From: Celeribacter marinus
Lineage (GTDB): Bacteria; Pseudomonadota; Alphaproteobacteria; Rhodobacterales; Rhodobacteraceae
DNA length: 64,000 bases
Assembly (NCBI RefSeq): GCF_001308265.1
Contig: NZ_CP012023.1
Span: 2,804,932-2,868,931 of the forward strand
Direction of reading: 5' to 3'
A program made the translations under genes and the position numbers. Numbering within the stretch: position 1 is the first letter of the stretch; every line of letters starts with the position of its first letter. A model generated the notes under the pieces. That model saw nothing but the letters and a program-made list of their open reading frames with translations, was not told where the DNA came from and ran no database searches. Below are positions 19,689-29,506 of the stretch, piece after piece.

Positions 19689-20342
19689 ATGCTCGAGTTC
19701 GACAATGTCAGCAAGTCCTTTTGGACAGGCACGCAGCGCAAGGTGATCCTTGACCGCGCGTCTTTTCGTGTGGAGTTGGGCAACTCACTCGGCATTCTCG
19801 CCCCGAACGGCACAGGCAAAACGACGATCATTAATATGATGTCTGGACTGGAAAAACCCGATGAGGGCGAAATTCGCCGTGGATGCCGCGTGTCTTTTCC
19901 CCTCGGGTTCATGGGCGGATTGATTGGCAAACATACGGCGCGTGAAAACGTGCGGTTTATTGCACAGCTCTATGATCTCGACCCCGACTATGTTGAGGCG
20001 TTTTGTCGGTGGCTTTGCGGGTTAGAAGAGTACTTTGACATGCCTGTTGCCACCTATTCATCCGGTATGCGCTCGCGCTTGTCCTTTTCGCTCTTGTTGG
20101 CGCTCGATTTCGATATCTATCTGATTGATGAGGGCATGCCCTCAACCACGGATGTTGAATTTAACCGCAAGGCGGGGAGCATCCTTCGCGAGAGACTGGA
20201 AAAGTCGACGTTGATTGTGGTATCCCACCAAACAGCAACACTAGAAAAATTCTGTCGCTCTGCTGCGGTTTTGCGCAAAGGCAAACTGCACTTCTTTGAC
20301 ACTCTGGAAGAAGCGAAATCGCTCTATGACTACGAAGCCTAA
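19689..20342 (+). CDS. Capsular polysaccharide export ATPase (KpsT-like)
   Basis: ATP-binding subunit of an ABC-2 polysaccharide exporter. 217 residues; P-loop LAPNGTGKTT (37-46), signature SSGMRSR (124-130), Walker B IYLIDE (143-148) and switch His in VSHQ (about 179-182). Short length and the YSSGMRSRL signature are typical of KpsT/CtrD/BexA. The P-loop has Ala where most members have Gly. No KpsM permease gene is adjacent, so the membrane partner must be elsewhere. It overlaps the next gene by 17 bases. Confidence 0.85.
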   Translation: MLEFDNVSKSFWTGTQRKVILDRASFRVELGNSLGILAPNGTGKTTIINMMSGLEKPDEGEIRRGCRVSFPLGFMGGLIGKHTARENVRFIAQLYDLDPDYVEAFCRWLCGLEEYFDMPVATYSSGMRSRLSFSLLLALDFDIYLIDEGMPSTTDVEFNRKAGSILRERLEKSTLIVVSHQTATLEKFCRSAAVLRKGKLHFFDTLEEAKSLYDYEA

Positions 20343-22215
20343 GGTTCAAAAATACCGCGTCCGCCGCGGGCCGCGCATCGCCGCTCAAAGCCCTGTGATG
20401 AGCATGGACCAACACGCAGGCGTTTCGCCACCTGAGGCAGTAGATGAGGCGCACGGACGCGTACACACGCTACAGGCCGCAAATGCGCCCTCGCGCGACA
20501 CACCCCCATCCGCCGCAGCACCAACCACACCCACACCTACCGCAAAGGCACCGCCAAAAGCCGCAAACGCGGCGCCCCTTCACGGTGATGACCTGTTCAA
20601 TAACGGCGCGGTTGATGATGGCTTTGGCGATGGCCCCTTTCCCGGTGCCGCAGCGTCTGAAAAGCCACAACCAGCGCGCCGTGCAGCACGTGCACATGGC
20701 GGTGTCGCAACCGAATTAGGGCAGGACACTGCGCCTCAAACGGGCGATGTCACCCCCGCTGACGAAATGAGCATTGATGCCGAAATTGATGCAATCCGCC
20801 GCGAGGGCCTAACAGGGCGTCAACTTCGAATGGCGCGCCGTGTGGCCAGCAAGCATGGGCTTGCCCCAACATCAGATTTTGACGCAATCCGGCTACTGCG
20901 CAAACAGGGTATTGATCCGTTTCAAAAAGGCAGTGTGCTGGACCTCGTGGATTCAGGAAAACCAACCGAGGGCGGCGCGGGCCTACCCGCGCGCCGCGAT
21001 CCGCAACTGCCTAAAACAGTAGATCAGCCTCAATTGCCATCTGCGGCGATTTTGGAGCGCATCGCACGCGAAGAAGACATCTCAACCATTCAACGCGATA
21101 TTGCAAAGCGGCGCCGCCGCAAAATGCTTTTGCTGGTTGCCCGCCTTGCCGCGTTCGTAGCCCTGCCGACAGTGTTTGCGGGCTACTATTTCTACAATAT
21201 TGCAACCCCAATGTACGCGACCAACTCGTCTTTGGTGATCAAGCAAGCCTCGTCCCCCGCATCAGGTGGCGGTCTTGGCTCCATGCTTCAGGGGTCTCCC
21301 CTTGGCACATCGTTAGAGGCCGTCACAGTTCAGGACTATTTACTGTCCAAGGACGCGATGCTCCGTCTGGACGCCGACGTCGGCTTCAAAGATCATTTTT
21401 CATCTCAAACCGTTGACCCGATCCAGCGCCTGCCTGAAAACCCGTCCAACGAGGAAGCGTATAAGGTCTACAAGGATCGTGTCATGATTGGCTACGACCC
21501 CACTGAAGGCATCCTTAAAATGGAAGTCGTGGCCGCCGATCCGCAGATCGCCACACAGTTTGCCAAAGCCCTCATAACCTACGCCGAAGAGCGCATGGAC
21601 CAACTCACGCAACGCATTCGCGACGACCAAATGAGTGGGGCGCGCGAAAGCCTTGATGACGCCGAGGCCAAAATGCGCAAAGCACAAGAAGACGTGGTTG
21701 AGCTGCAAGAGAAGATGGGCATTATCTCGCCAGACGCAGAGACATCCGCGCTCATGGGCCAAATCAACGGATTCGAAACCCAGTTGCAGCAAAAGCGATT
21801 GCAGCTCCAACAGCTTCTCGACAACACCCGCCCGAACCAAGCCCGCGTTGAGGGTGTTGAGGGCGATATTGGCCGCCTTGAAGTGTTGATCGGCAATCTG
21901 CGCAACGACATGACCGAGGCACAGCGCCCCGCCGGATCTCTGGCACGGATTACTGCGCAACTTCGTATGGCAGAAGTCGAACTGCAGACGCGCCAAGCGA
22001 TGGTTCAACAATCCTTAATGAACCTTGAAAGCGCGCGTACCGAAGTGAACCGCCAGATCAGCTACCTCTCAACAGGTGTAAGCCCTGTCGCGCCGGAAGA
22101 TCCCTCATATCCGCGCAAGTTCGAAAACACGCTGCTCTCCCTCCTTGTGCTCTCGGGGCTCTACCTCTTGGCCTCACTCACCGCCGCGGTCTTGCGCGAG
22201 CAGGTTTCTGCATAA
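20326..22215 (+). CDS. Capsule export polysaccharide co-polymerase (KpsE/CtrB-like)
   Basis: Inner-membrane polysaccharide co-polymerase that helps move capsule polymer across the periplasm. The start MTTKPKVQK at 20326 lies within the end of the ATPase gene. The first ~250 residues are disordered and rich in Ala, Pro, His and Asp. Then come a membrane segment (about 268-290), a periplasmic region with a long coiled coil (about 415-580) and a C-terminal membrane segment (about 600-622). The long cytoplasmic N-terminus is larger than in KpsE of E. coli. Confidence 0.82.
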   Translation: MTTKPKVQKYRVRRGPRIAAQSPVMSMDQHAGVSPPEAVDEAHGRVHTLQAANAPSRDTPPSAAAPTTPTPTAKAPPKAANAAPLHGDDLFNNGAVDDGFGDGPFPGAAASEKPQPARRAARAHGGVATELGQDTAPQTGDVTPADEMSIDAEIDAIRREGLTGRQLRMARRVASKHGLAPTSDFDAIRLLRKQGIDPFQKGSVLDLVDSGKPTEGGAGLPARRDPQLPKTVDQPQLPSAAILERIAREEDISTIQRDIAKRRRRKMLLLVARLAAFVALPTVFAGYYFYNIATPMYATNSSLVIKQASSPASGGGLGSMLQGSPLGTSLEAVTVQDYLLSKDAMLRLDADVGFKDHFSSQTVDPIQRLPENPSNEEAYKVYKDRVMIGYDPTEGILKMEVVAADPQIATQFAKALITYAEERMDQLTQRIRDDQMSGARESLDDAEAKMRKAQEDVVELQEKMGIISPDAETSALMGQINGFETQLQQKRLQLQQLLDNTRPNQARVEGVEGDIGRLEVLIGNLRNDMTEAQRPAGSLARITAQLRMAEVELQTRQAMVQQSLMNLESARTEVNRQISYLSTGVSPVAPEDPSYPRKFENTLLSLLVLSGLYLLASLTAAVLREQVSA

Positions 22216-22352
22216 AAGCGAATGACGGCGCGCTAAATAGGCGCGCCGCCGCCGATATGGCCAAAAGGCGCGCTCCTGCGTCCGTTTGACGCGACTGAAA
22301 ATCCCATTGCGACGGTTACAAATTCAGTAAGTTGATTTTGAAAGGATCCGCT

Positions 22353-22844
22353 ATGAAACGCCTCTTGTCCGTACTCGCCCTGACAGCCGCCCTACCCGCC
22401 ACCCTGTCCGCCCAACAGTTTGGCGGGCACTTCATGGAAAGCTGGGACACAGACAGTGACGGCACAGTGACCCTTGCTGAAGTCGAAGAACGCCGTGGCG
22501 ATATCTTTCATATGTTTGATGCCAACGAAGACGGTTTTCTGGATGCACAAGAATACGTTCAGTTCGACGAAACACGCGTGGCCGATCGCGAGGTTCATAT
22601 GGAAGAGGCTCAGGAGGCGGCGTCTCAGGGGGCATCCATGGGCCAAGGCAAGGGACGGGGCCCAACAGGCATGTCAGCGGGCATTTCTGGCGTCCAAAAT
22701 GCTATGACACTGGCTTACAACGATACGGATGGTGACGGGCAGGTGAGCCGCGATGAATTCACCTCCAATACCGCCGGATGGTTCGTCACAATGGACAAGT
22801 CCGGCGATGGCGTGGTGAATGCTGACGATTTCGGTCGAAAATAG
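22353..22844 (+). CDS. Periplasmic EF-hand calcium-binding protein
   Basis: 163 residues with a signal peptide (MKRLLSVLALTAALPATLSA). It has four EF-hand loops: DTDSDGTVTLAE, DANEDGFLDAQE, DTDGDGQVSRDE and DKSGDGVVNADD. The first three have the usual acidic positions 1, 3, 5 and 12; the fourth ends in Asp. A Gly/Met-rich linker separates the pairs. The start follows AAAGGA. Role probably calcium binding in the periplasm; partner unknown. Confidence 0.85.
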   Translation: MKRLLSVLALTAALPATLSAQQFGGHFMESWDTDSDGTVTLAEVEERRGDIFHMFDANEDGFLDAQEYVQFDETRVADREVHMEEAQEAASQGASMGQGKGRGPTGMSAGISGVQNAMTLAYNDTDGDGQVSRDEFTSNTAGWFVTMDKSGDGVVNADDFGRK

Positions 22845-22978
22845 GCATAAACGCAATGTGGCAAGCGAGGATTTTCTCTCCGCTTGCCCGTCTGCTAAAA
22901 TTCTTTTCTTTCAGGATCGTTTTTTACCATTTCATGGGTTGCACAGAACGCGCGGGCGGACTAACTACGCATCCACGT

Positions 22979-23053
22979 TGGGATGTAGCCAAGTGGTAAG
23001 GCAACTGTTTTTGGTACAGTGTACCGTAGGTTCGAATCCTACCATCCCAGCCA
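22979..23053 (+). tRNA. tRNA-Gln (TTG)
   Basis: Cloverleaf folds with a 7-bp acceptor (TGGGATG/CATCCCA), anticodon loop TTTTGGT (anticodon TTG), T-loop TTCGAAT, discriminator G and encoded CCA. It marks the left edge of a decayed accessory stretch and may have been an integration site. Confidence 0.95.
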
Positions 23054-23116
23054 ACTTTCTTCTAACTCATTGATCTAATTGAGACGCGATGCGCGTTTTG
23101 GGATTTGAGTCCCAGC

Positions 23117-23155
23117 TGCATCTCGTAGGTGCATCTCGTCTATGCATCTCACTCG
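23117..23155. repeat. Three 13-bp tandem repeats next to tRNA-Gln
   Basis: The unit TGCATCTCGTAGG occurs three times head to tail, the last two with changed ends, 60-100 bp downstream of tRNA-Gln and just before an integrase fragment. They could be remnants of recombinase arm sites (inference). Confidence 0.55.
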
Positions 23156-23203
23156 GTTTGCGGAAGAAGATTTCGACACCTTCGAATCCGAGGGGAAGTT
23201 GAG

Positions 23204-23341
23204 ATGACCGGCCTAAATTATGTCACCCGCCGCGGCGCAATCTATGTCTGGCGCAGGCGCCTGCCCGCGTGGACTTCCAAAACGTCCTACCTACAGATCA
23301 GCCTTCGGACACCGAGAACTGCACAGCCCTTGATTGCTTAG
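23204..23341 (+). pseudogene. N-terminal stub of a tyrosine integrase
   Basis: 45 codons starting MTGLNYVTRRGAIYVWRRRL and including YLQISLRTP, which is the usual N-terminal domain of roseobacter phage/island integrases. It then stops; no catalytic domain follows. AGTTGAG precedes the ATG. Position just after tRNA-Gln fits a remnant of an element once inserted there. Confidence 0.65.
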
Positions 23342-23466
23342 GAGCAAAGCTGCTGGCAACCACATGCCCGTCCAGCCCTGCCGTGCTTGCGTGCCGGACT
23401 ATAAAGCATCTTGATATCATCCAGTCTCCGGCAGGCGATTGCAATGTCATCTGCAGCAACAGGCGA

Positions 23467-24644
23467 TCATTCAATATCAGGTAGAAATACAGTTAGAAAT
23501 CCGAGGCATAGAAGGATGGACAGAAAGCTGAACACCTGCTGCATCCCGATCTGGTCTGCGAGTGCGCCAAGTGCCGCGGCGCCGAGCGCCCCGATTCCGA
23601 AGGCAAAGCCAAAGACGAAGCCCGCGACCATGCCCACCTTTTGTGGCATCAATTCTTGTGCATAGACGACGATGGCCGAAAAGGCGGACGACAAGATTAA
23701 CCCGACGATTATGCTAAGGCATACTGCCGCCCACAGGGGGGTGTGCGGCAACAAAACGGCAAAGGGGAGCGCGCCGACAATCGAGCCCCAGATGACCTTT
23801 TTGCGGCCAATACGGTCCCCGACGGGACCGCCGAAAAACGTGCCAAAAGCAACAGCGGCAAGAAAGACAAACAGCAAGCCCTGTGCGTGGGGATGTCGAG
23901 GCCGAATTTTTCAATCAGGAAAAACACGTAATAGGCCTTAAATGTTTCGATATAGACGAATTTGCTCAGTAGCAGCGCCCCGAGCACGGCGAAGGCAATG
24001 ACGAGACGTTTGCGCGGCAGTGCCGGTCCCGTTGCGGCAGGAGCGCCGGCGGCCTGCATCATGCGTTGATGGTGGGTGAACCACCGGGCAACCCACAACA
24101 GGATGATAATGCCACCCACCGCGAGCAGGCCGAACCAGATCGTGCTGAACTGGCCAAGTGGCAATACGATTATCGCCGCAGCCAAAGGGCCAAGGGCGGT
24201 GCCGGTGTTTCCGCCCACCTGAAAGCTCGATTGGGCAAACCCGAGGCGGCCACCGGATGCCATCCGGCACACACGCGATGCCTCCGGGTGAAACAGCGCA
24301 GAGCCGAGACCTAAAACGGTAGAGGCCACCAAAAGCCCCTCGAACGACCCCGCGGTTGCCAAAAGAAGGACGCCGATTGCGACGATAGCGAGAGAGAGGG
24401 CAAGGGAATACGGTTTGGGCCGCAGATCGCCATAAAGCCCCAGAACAGGTTGTAAAATACAGGCGGTGATTTGTTGGGCAAGCGTCAACAGCCCCAGTTG
24501 GAAATAGCTGAGCGCATACTCTGATTTCAGCAAAGGATAGAGCGCAGGCAATAGAAACTGGATCAGATCATTGATCAGGTGCGTGCTGCTAACCGCGAGG
24601 ATCACGCAATAGGAGGTCGGTAGAGTTACGGCGCGTTGTGTCAT
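23467..24644 (-). pseudogene. MFS transporter of the fosmidomycin-resistance type, frameshifted
   Basis: Twelve-segment major facilitator efflux protein resembling Fsr. The first part reads from MTQRAVTLPTSYCVILAV (24644, good AAAGGA site) to KFGLDIPT. The matching second part (LLFVFLAAVAFGTFFGGPVG to the end) is in another frame. A single missing base around 23881-23891 would restore the expected DIPT-x-QGLLFVFL. Either the gene is dead or the base is a sequencing error. It is divergent from a LysR gene that would be its natural regulator. Confidence 0.8.
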
Positions 24645-24775
24645 CGTTGTTTCCTTTACGTGGAGCAGCACCGAAGAGGGACCGATCATGAATTACCGCG
24701 CACAATGACTGATATGTGCGGGGGTTTCGCGTCAGATCGAAACACGATATGCTGTAGAAAATCTACAGGCTCACC

Positions 24776-25651
24776 ATGCGCGATCCCCGAAAGACATTAC
24801 CGCCGATGAACGCGCTGCGTGCCTTTGCCGCCGCGGGCAGCCGGCTTAATTTCCGCGCCGCGTCGGACGATCTTGGCGTGTCGCAAGGTGCCGTTGCCCA
24901 ACAGATCCGTTTGTTGGAAGACCACCTTGGCCAGACCTTGTTTACACGTCTGCCGCGAGGCGTTGCCCTCACCTCTGCGGGCGCTGTTTACCACGCAGAG
25001 GTAAAGCGTGCCTTTGATATTCTGGCGGATGCAACGGGACAGGTCAGCGGCGGCAGCGGGAGTTTGACGATCAGCGTCACGCCCACCTTTGCGACCCGGC
25101 TTTTGATCCAGAGCCTGCCCTCGTTGAACGCCATTCTTCCCGAGGTGAATATCCGCACAATCGCAACGGTTGCGGTGACTGATTTCGACCGTGATCAGGT
25201 TGACATTGCGGTGCGCGAAATCCGTCCGCCATTCCCCGCTGAACAGGAGGCGCAGCTGCTGTTCCGTCAGGATTTTATTCTGGTCTGTAGCCCGCATCTT
25301 TTGAAAGACGGGCCATGCACCGTGACGCCGGACAGTGTGCGCTCCATGCCGCTTTTGCACGATGCTTATGGCCATTGGCAGGTATATTTCGGCACGGGGG
25401 ACCGTTTGCCCGGTCCGATCTTTAACCAAGTGTCTTTGGCGATTGATGCCGCTTTGGCAGGACAGGGAGTGGCGATCGTCAGCCGCGCTTTTGTTCAGGA
25501 TGATTTAACGGCGGGACGACTGATCAATGCCGGTCCTGCGGGGGGCATGTCGGACCGCAATTACTACCTTGTCCGCAAAAAATCACAGCGCCCCCGCCCG
25601 ATGTTGGACACGGTGTGGTCGTGGTGTCTCGATACCTTTTCAGAGCATTAG
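24776..25651 (+). CDS. LysR-family transcriptional regulator (GcvA-like)
   Basis: 291 residues. The N-terminal winged helix has the LysR pattern (PPMNALRAFAAAG ... GVSQGAVAQQIRLLEDHLG, about 10-55), and the C-terminal effector domain follows from about 95. The GcvA-like type is suggested by PPMNALRAFAA and the RLPRGVALTSAG block. It is divergent from the frameshifted MFS gene across about 130 bp, the usual layout for a LysR protein and its target, so it may control that efflux gene. Confidence 0.88.
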   Translation: MRDPRKTLPPMNALRAFAAAGSRLNFRAASDDLGVSQGAVAQQIRLLEDHLGQTLFTRLPRGVALTSAGAVYHAEVKRAFDILADATGQVSGGSGSLTISVTPTFATRLLIQSLPSLNAILPEVNIRTIATVAVTDFDRDQVDIAVREIRPPFPAEQEAQLLFRQDFILVCSPHLLKDGPCTVTPDSVRSMPLLHDAYGHWQVYFGTGDRLPGPIFNQVSLAIDAALAGQGVAIVSRAFVQDDLTAGRLINAGPAGGMSDRNYYLVRKKSQRPRPMLDTVWSWCLDTFSEH

Positions 25652-25867
25652 GGGCGTACAAACGCATGGGGCGGTGAGCCGTCTGTGGTTTTCGGATCAG
25701 GGGCCTTGGTGAGTATGGGCTTTGGGGACTAGAGGCCTTGGGGTTAATTGATCTATCCGAACCATGCCACCGCGCTTGGGTGCGGGGTACCCACAAGAGG
25801 CAAAGCGACCCCGCGATTGGATTAGCGGTCGCGCCGCTTTAGGAAATATTGTCAATCGTCCGGAGTT

Positions 25868-27048
25868 TTGAAAGAACACGCCGACCGGTCACGGAAAGGT
25901 CTTGCTTTGTCTCATCTTGGTTCATTTGGTCCTGCTGTCGCTAAAAGTTCGCCGGTCGAAGCCCTGCGTCGGGGCTTGGGGCTTTCATCGGACTGGCCTT
26001 GGCCGGAGCATTTGTTCTGGCACCACAGATAGATCTGACGCTTGGTTTGTATCTGGTTGCACCATTCGGGGCGAGTTCGGTTCTTTTGTTTGCTGTTCCC
26101 AACAGCCCTCTGGCGCAGCCATGGTCCGCGATCGTCGGCAACGTTGTGGCGGCACTCGTCGGTGTCGCTGTCTGTCTGGTGGTGCAGGACCCCGTTTTGC
26201 GCATTGCGCTCGCTGTGGGGCTCGCCATTACCGCGATCATCCTATGTCGCGCGTTGCACCCACCCGCGGGTGCCGTTGCAATGACCGTGGCCATGAGCCC
26301 GGACGCGGTGCAGGAATTGGGGTTCTATTTCGCCCTCATGCCCATCGGGCTCGGTTCGGTCGTGTTGGTGGTCATTGCCATCGCTTACGGGCGGGTGACG
26401 GGGCGACACTATCCCTTTCGACAGTTTGATGACCCGAACAGCCATGGCACCCAAGACCCTGAACCTATGGCACGCATTGGATTGTCAGAGGCCGACCTGA
26501 TCGACATTCTGGACCGCTACAGACAGTCATTCAACCTTGGGGTCGAGGATCTGGCCCGCCTGCTCGGGGCTGCGGAAATACAAGTGGCGGCGAACCGGTC
26601 GGGGCCTGCGACCGCCGCTGATATCATGTCGCGCAACCTGATTACGGTCACGCCCGACACGCCGTTGACAGAGGTCGCGGATTTGTTTCACCGCCACCGG
26701 TTTACGGCATTGCCGGTCGCTGGAGACGCCAACCGGTTTTTGGGCATCATCGTTCAAATCCACCTGATCGACAGGGCGCGCGAAGATAGCCATCGTCTGA
26801 ACCGGAGGTTCGGGACGGCGATGAGCCGGCTGCTCGACCGTCAACGCGAAATGCCTGTGCAAGCCGCGGATGTCATGAGCGTAGCGGGGCCACGCGCAAC
26901 CGCAGACACCCCCTTGTCAGCGCTGCTGCCCCAGATGGCTGACGGCGCCGTCGACGCCGTGCCTATTCTGGAGCGCGGTCATCTTATCGGGATCGTGACG
27001 CGCACCGACCTAATCAGTGCTTTGGCGCGCAAAAGTCTGGATAATTAA
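25868..27048 (+). pseudogene. HPP-family membrane protein with CBS pair, N-terminal frameshift
   Basis: From 25999 the frame encodes about four membrane segments with the HPP-like ALHPPAGAVA motif (about residues 85-95) and then two CBS domains (about 210-345). The family normally has about 30 more N-terminal residues. A matching stretch (FGPAVAKSSPVEALRRGLG) is present just upstream but in another frame. One missing G in the GGGG run at 25978-25981 would join them. The region downstream of the shift could still be translated from a TTG. A putative start for the full gene is TTG 25868. Confidence 0.65.
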
Positions 27049-27116
27049 TTTATAAGGTGCTCAGAAAGTTTCAGACAGTCAAACGATAGCAACGCCTTTT
27101 GCTCGCCTTGTTCACC

Positions 27117-27677
27117 TCAGCCCTGCCACGCCCGCGCTACGGGGGACGCCACATGCAACAGGTCCACCGCCCGTGCGGCGATCTGGTCGACGACATCCGC
27201 CACCGAGACGGGATTGAGGTAAAAAGCGGGGACGGGTGGCAAGATGATTGCGCCCATTTCGGTGGCCGACGTCATGTTGCGCAGATGCGCGAGGGTCAGC
27301 GGCGCCTCACGGGTCAACAACACCACAGGCCGCCGCTCTTTGAGTTGCACACTGGCGCTACGGGTCAACAGGTTGTCGTCCAGACCATTGGCAATCGCTG
27401 CCAGACTGCGCATCGAACACGGCGCCACGATCATCCCCGCGACAGGGGCCGATCCCGAGGCAATGCGCGCGCCAATGTCGCTTGGCGCATGGACATGGTC
27501 GGCCAGATCGGTGAGCGCCCGTAGCGCGGTCTCGCCACATTCGGCGTGCAATGTGCGCTCGGCGGCGGGCGACACGACAAGCTCGACCCCGATGCTCGCA
27601 TCCACCAGATGACGCGCCGCGGACAAGGCGAGGGCCGCGCCAGATGCGCCCGAGACGCCCAAGATTACACAGGTCAT
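27117..27677 (-). CDS. ubiX: Flavin prenyltransferase UbiX
   Basis: Makes prenylated FMN, the cofactor of UbiD-type decarboxylases. 186 residues beginning VILGVSGASGAALALS (flavin-binding GxSGA motif), with APCSMRSLAAIANG and LLTREAPLTLAHLRNM, all characteristic of UbiX/Pad1. It overlaps the 3' end of the truncated ubiD by four bases, so cofactor and enzyme genes were once one unit. It appears intact although its partner is broken. Confidence 0.9.
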   Translation of the reverse strand: MTCVILGVSGASGAALALSAARHLVDASIGVELVVSPAAERTLHAECGETALRALTDLADHVHAPSDIGARIASGSAPVAGMIVAPCSMRSLAAIANGLDDNLLTRSASVQLKERRPVVLLTREAPLTLAHLRNMTSATEMGAIILPPVPAFYLNPVSVADVVDQIAARAVDLLHVASPVARAWQG

Positions 27678-28285
27678 AACTGTCCTTCCAAACGTGACAA
27701 AAGATCAGCGGCAAAGGCCGCATCCGCGGGCGCGGTCTGCATCACCGCCCCCCATTCACAGGCGGTCTCCGCGCCGATCTTATTGGTGGCATCAAAGCCG
27801 ATTTTCCCCGCAAGGCGCGGCTCGGGGGAGGCAAAGTCGAGGTAATCCATCGGCGTATTGTCCAACATCATCACATCGCGCGACGGGTCCATACGCGTGG
27901 CAAGCGCCCACGAAATGTCGTCCCAGTTGCGCGGATCAATGTCGTCATCCACGACGATGATCATCTTGGTATAACTGAACTGCGGCAACATCCCCCATAG
28001 CGCCATCATCACGCGCCGCGCCTGTCCGGGGTAGCGTTTGTTGATGGACACCACCGCGATACGGTACGAACAGGCCGAGGGCGGCAACCACAGGTCGCGC
28101 ACCTCGGGGATTTGCGCCCGAATGAGCGGCAGGGCCAAGCGGTTGAACACCTCGCCAATAATGGCCGGCTCGTCGGGCGGGCGTCCGGTATAGGTGGACA
28201 GGTAAATCGGATCGGGGCGCGAGGTCACGGCGCTGACCGTCATCACCGGAAAGGGTTCGGGGTTGATCATGGGCGTTGTGCTCAT
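27674..28285 (-). pseudogene. ubiD: UbiD decarboxylase, C-terminal part only
   Basis: About 200 residues matching the C-terminal half of 4-hydroxy-3-polyprenylbenzoate decarboxylase: YLSTYTGRPPDEPA, KRYPGQARRVMMALWG, IDPRNWDDISWALATRMDP and FDATNKIGAE. The N-terminal ~280 residues, including most prFMN contacts, are missing. Homology stops near 28260, where a truncated TRAP permease gene begins on the other strand. The ATG at 28285 could still start a short product, but activity is unlikely. Confidence 0.85.
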
Positions 28286-29015
28286 GGCGATGAATTCTCT
28301 TTTGGCGCATCGGCGCGGTTTCGCCCTTGAAACGCCCGTGCCACTGCGTGAATTGCCGCGCCGCACGGGAGACGCCTTTCCCGCGCTGCTCATGCCCGCG
28401 ATCCTGCTCTATGGCATCTACGGCGGCGTCACCACACCGACCGAAGCGGCAGCGGTTGCGGCGACCTATGCCCTTGTTCTATCGGCGGTGTTTTACCGCG
28501 CTCTCAGCTTTCGCGCTCTGTTTGACATTCTGGTGGAAAGCGCGCGCTCGTCGGCGGCTGTGGGATTGGTCATCGGCGGGGCGTTGATCCTCAATTATGT
28601 CGTCGCCTCCGAAAACATTCCGCGTCTGCTTGCGGCCCATCTGGTCGGGTTGGACGTCACCCCCGTAGCCTTTATGTTGGGGGTGATGGTGCTGTTGTTG
28701 CTGTTGGGCTGTGTGCTTGACGCGACGACGATCATTCTCGTCATTATCCCGCTGTTCCTGCCCGCCTGCCGTGATTTGGGTATTGATCTGGTGCATTTCG
28801 GCGTCGTAGCCATAATCAACTGTATGATCGGGCTTATCACGCCGCCCTACGGGATTCTTCTGTTCGTCATCAACGCGGTCACGCGCATCCCGCTATCCGA
28901 AATCATCCGCGAGATCTGGCCGTTTCTGGGCGTGCTTCTGGCGGCGCTGCTCTGGCTGGCCCTCGCCCCCGGGGTCGTACTGTGGCTACCGCGCATGTTC
29001 GGCTATGCGGGGTAA
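28263..29015 (+). pseudogene. TRAP transporter large permease (DctM), C-terminal part only
   Basis: 250 residues corresponding to the C-terminal part of a DctM-family permease: a cytoplasmic loop, then GIYGGVTTPTEAAAVAATYA and several membrane segments ending with an ITPPYGILLFV-type motif. Family members have about 425-430 residues, so some 180 N-terminal residues are absent. No DctP or DctQ gene is nearby. It abuts the truncated ubiD head to head. Confidence 0.82.
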
Positions 29016-29069
29016 CTCTTATGTGTGAGATATAAGATTCTCACAAAGCAGCGTGTCATGGACGCAGAT

Positions 29070-29414
29070 CTATTCTAAATCGTTTGGATTACCCCAAACG
29101 GACAAGCAGATCGAACCACGGGCGGTTGATCTCACAAATGCAGGTTCAACCTCGACAACGCGCACCCGCAAGACAGCGTCTCGAGCGAGTGCGGGCGAGA
29201 TGATGTCTGCGGCTTGGGGGCTTAAAAGTCCTGCGCGGATACGCGATTGTCGACCCAAGCCAAACGGAAGACGCGACTCTTTTAGCAGGTACACCACAAC
29301 ACGCTTCTCAGCGTCCAACTCCAGCTCGGCGTGATCGCCTAGTGCAACCGCAACTTTGCTGGGGTTGATCTGAAGCTCGACGATAGGCGCTTTGTAAATT
29401 AGTGGCTGCATCAC
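29070..29414 (-). CDS. Hypothetical protein, 114 residues
   Basis: Not recognised. It begins MMQPLIYKAPIVELQINPS, preceded by GAGG. It is rich in Val, Leu and Arg and has no signal peptide or membrane segment. A VVVYLLKESRLPFG block followed by RIRAGLLSP and RVRVVEVEP suggests a small beta-rich domain. It may form a unit with the small gene at 29507-29749 on the same strand. Confidence 0.5.
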   Translation of the reverse strand: MMQPLIYKAPIVELQINPSKVAVALGDHAELELDAEKRVVVYLLKESRLPFGLGRQSRIRAGLLSPQAADIISPALARDAVLRVRVVEVEPAFVRSTARGSICLSVWGNPNDLE

Positions 29415-29506
29415 GCCTCACATGTTTTAGCGATACTGAAAGACGTAGACCGAGCGACTGGGTTGAGAGTGCACAAAAGCTGGTTACATTTAGTATATGA
29501 GATCGC

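Noticed and set aside
22226-22248. GC hairpin after the capsule co-polymerase gene as terminator
   Set aside because: Stem is good but no T-run follows, so an intrinsic terminator is not supported; could still be a Rho-linked 3' structure.
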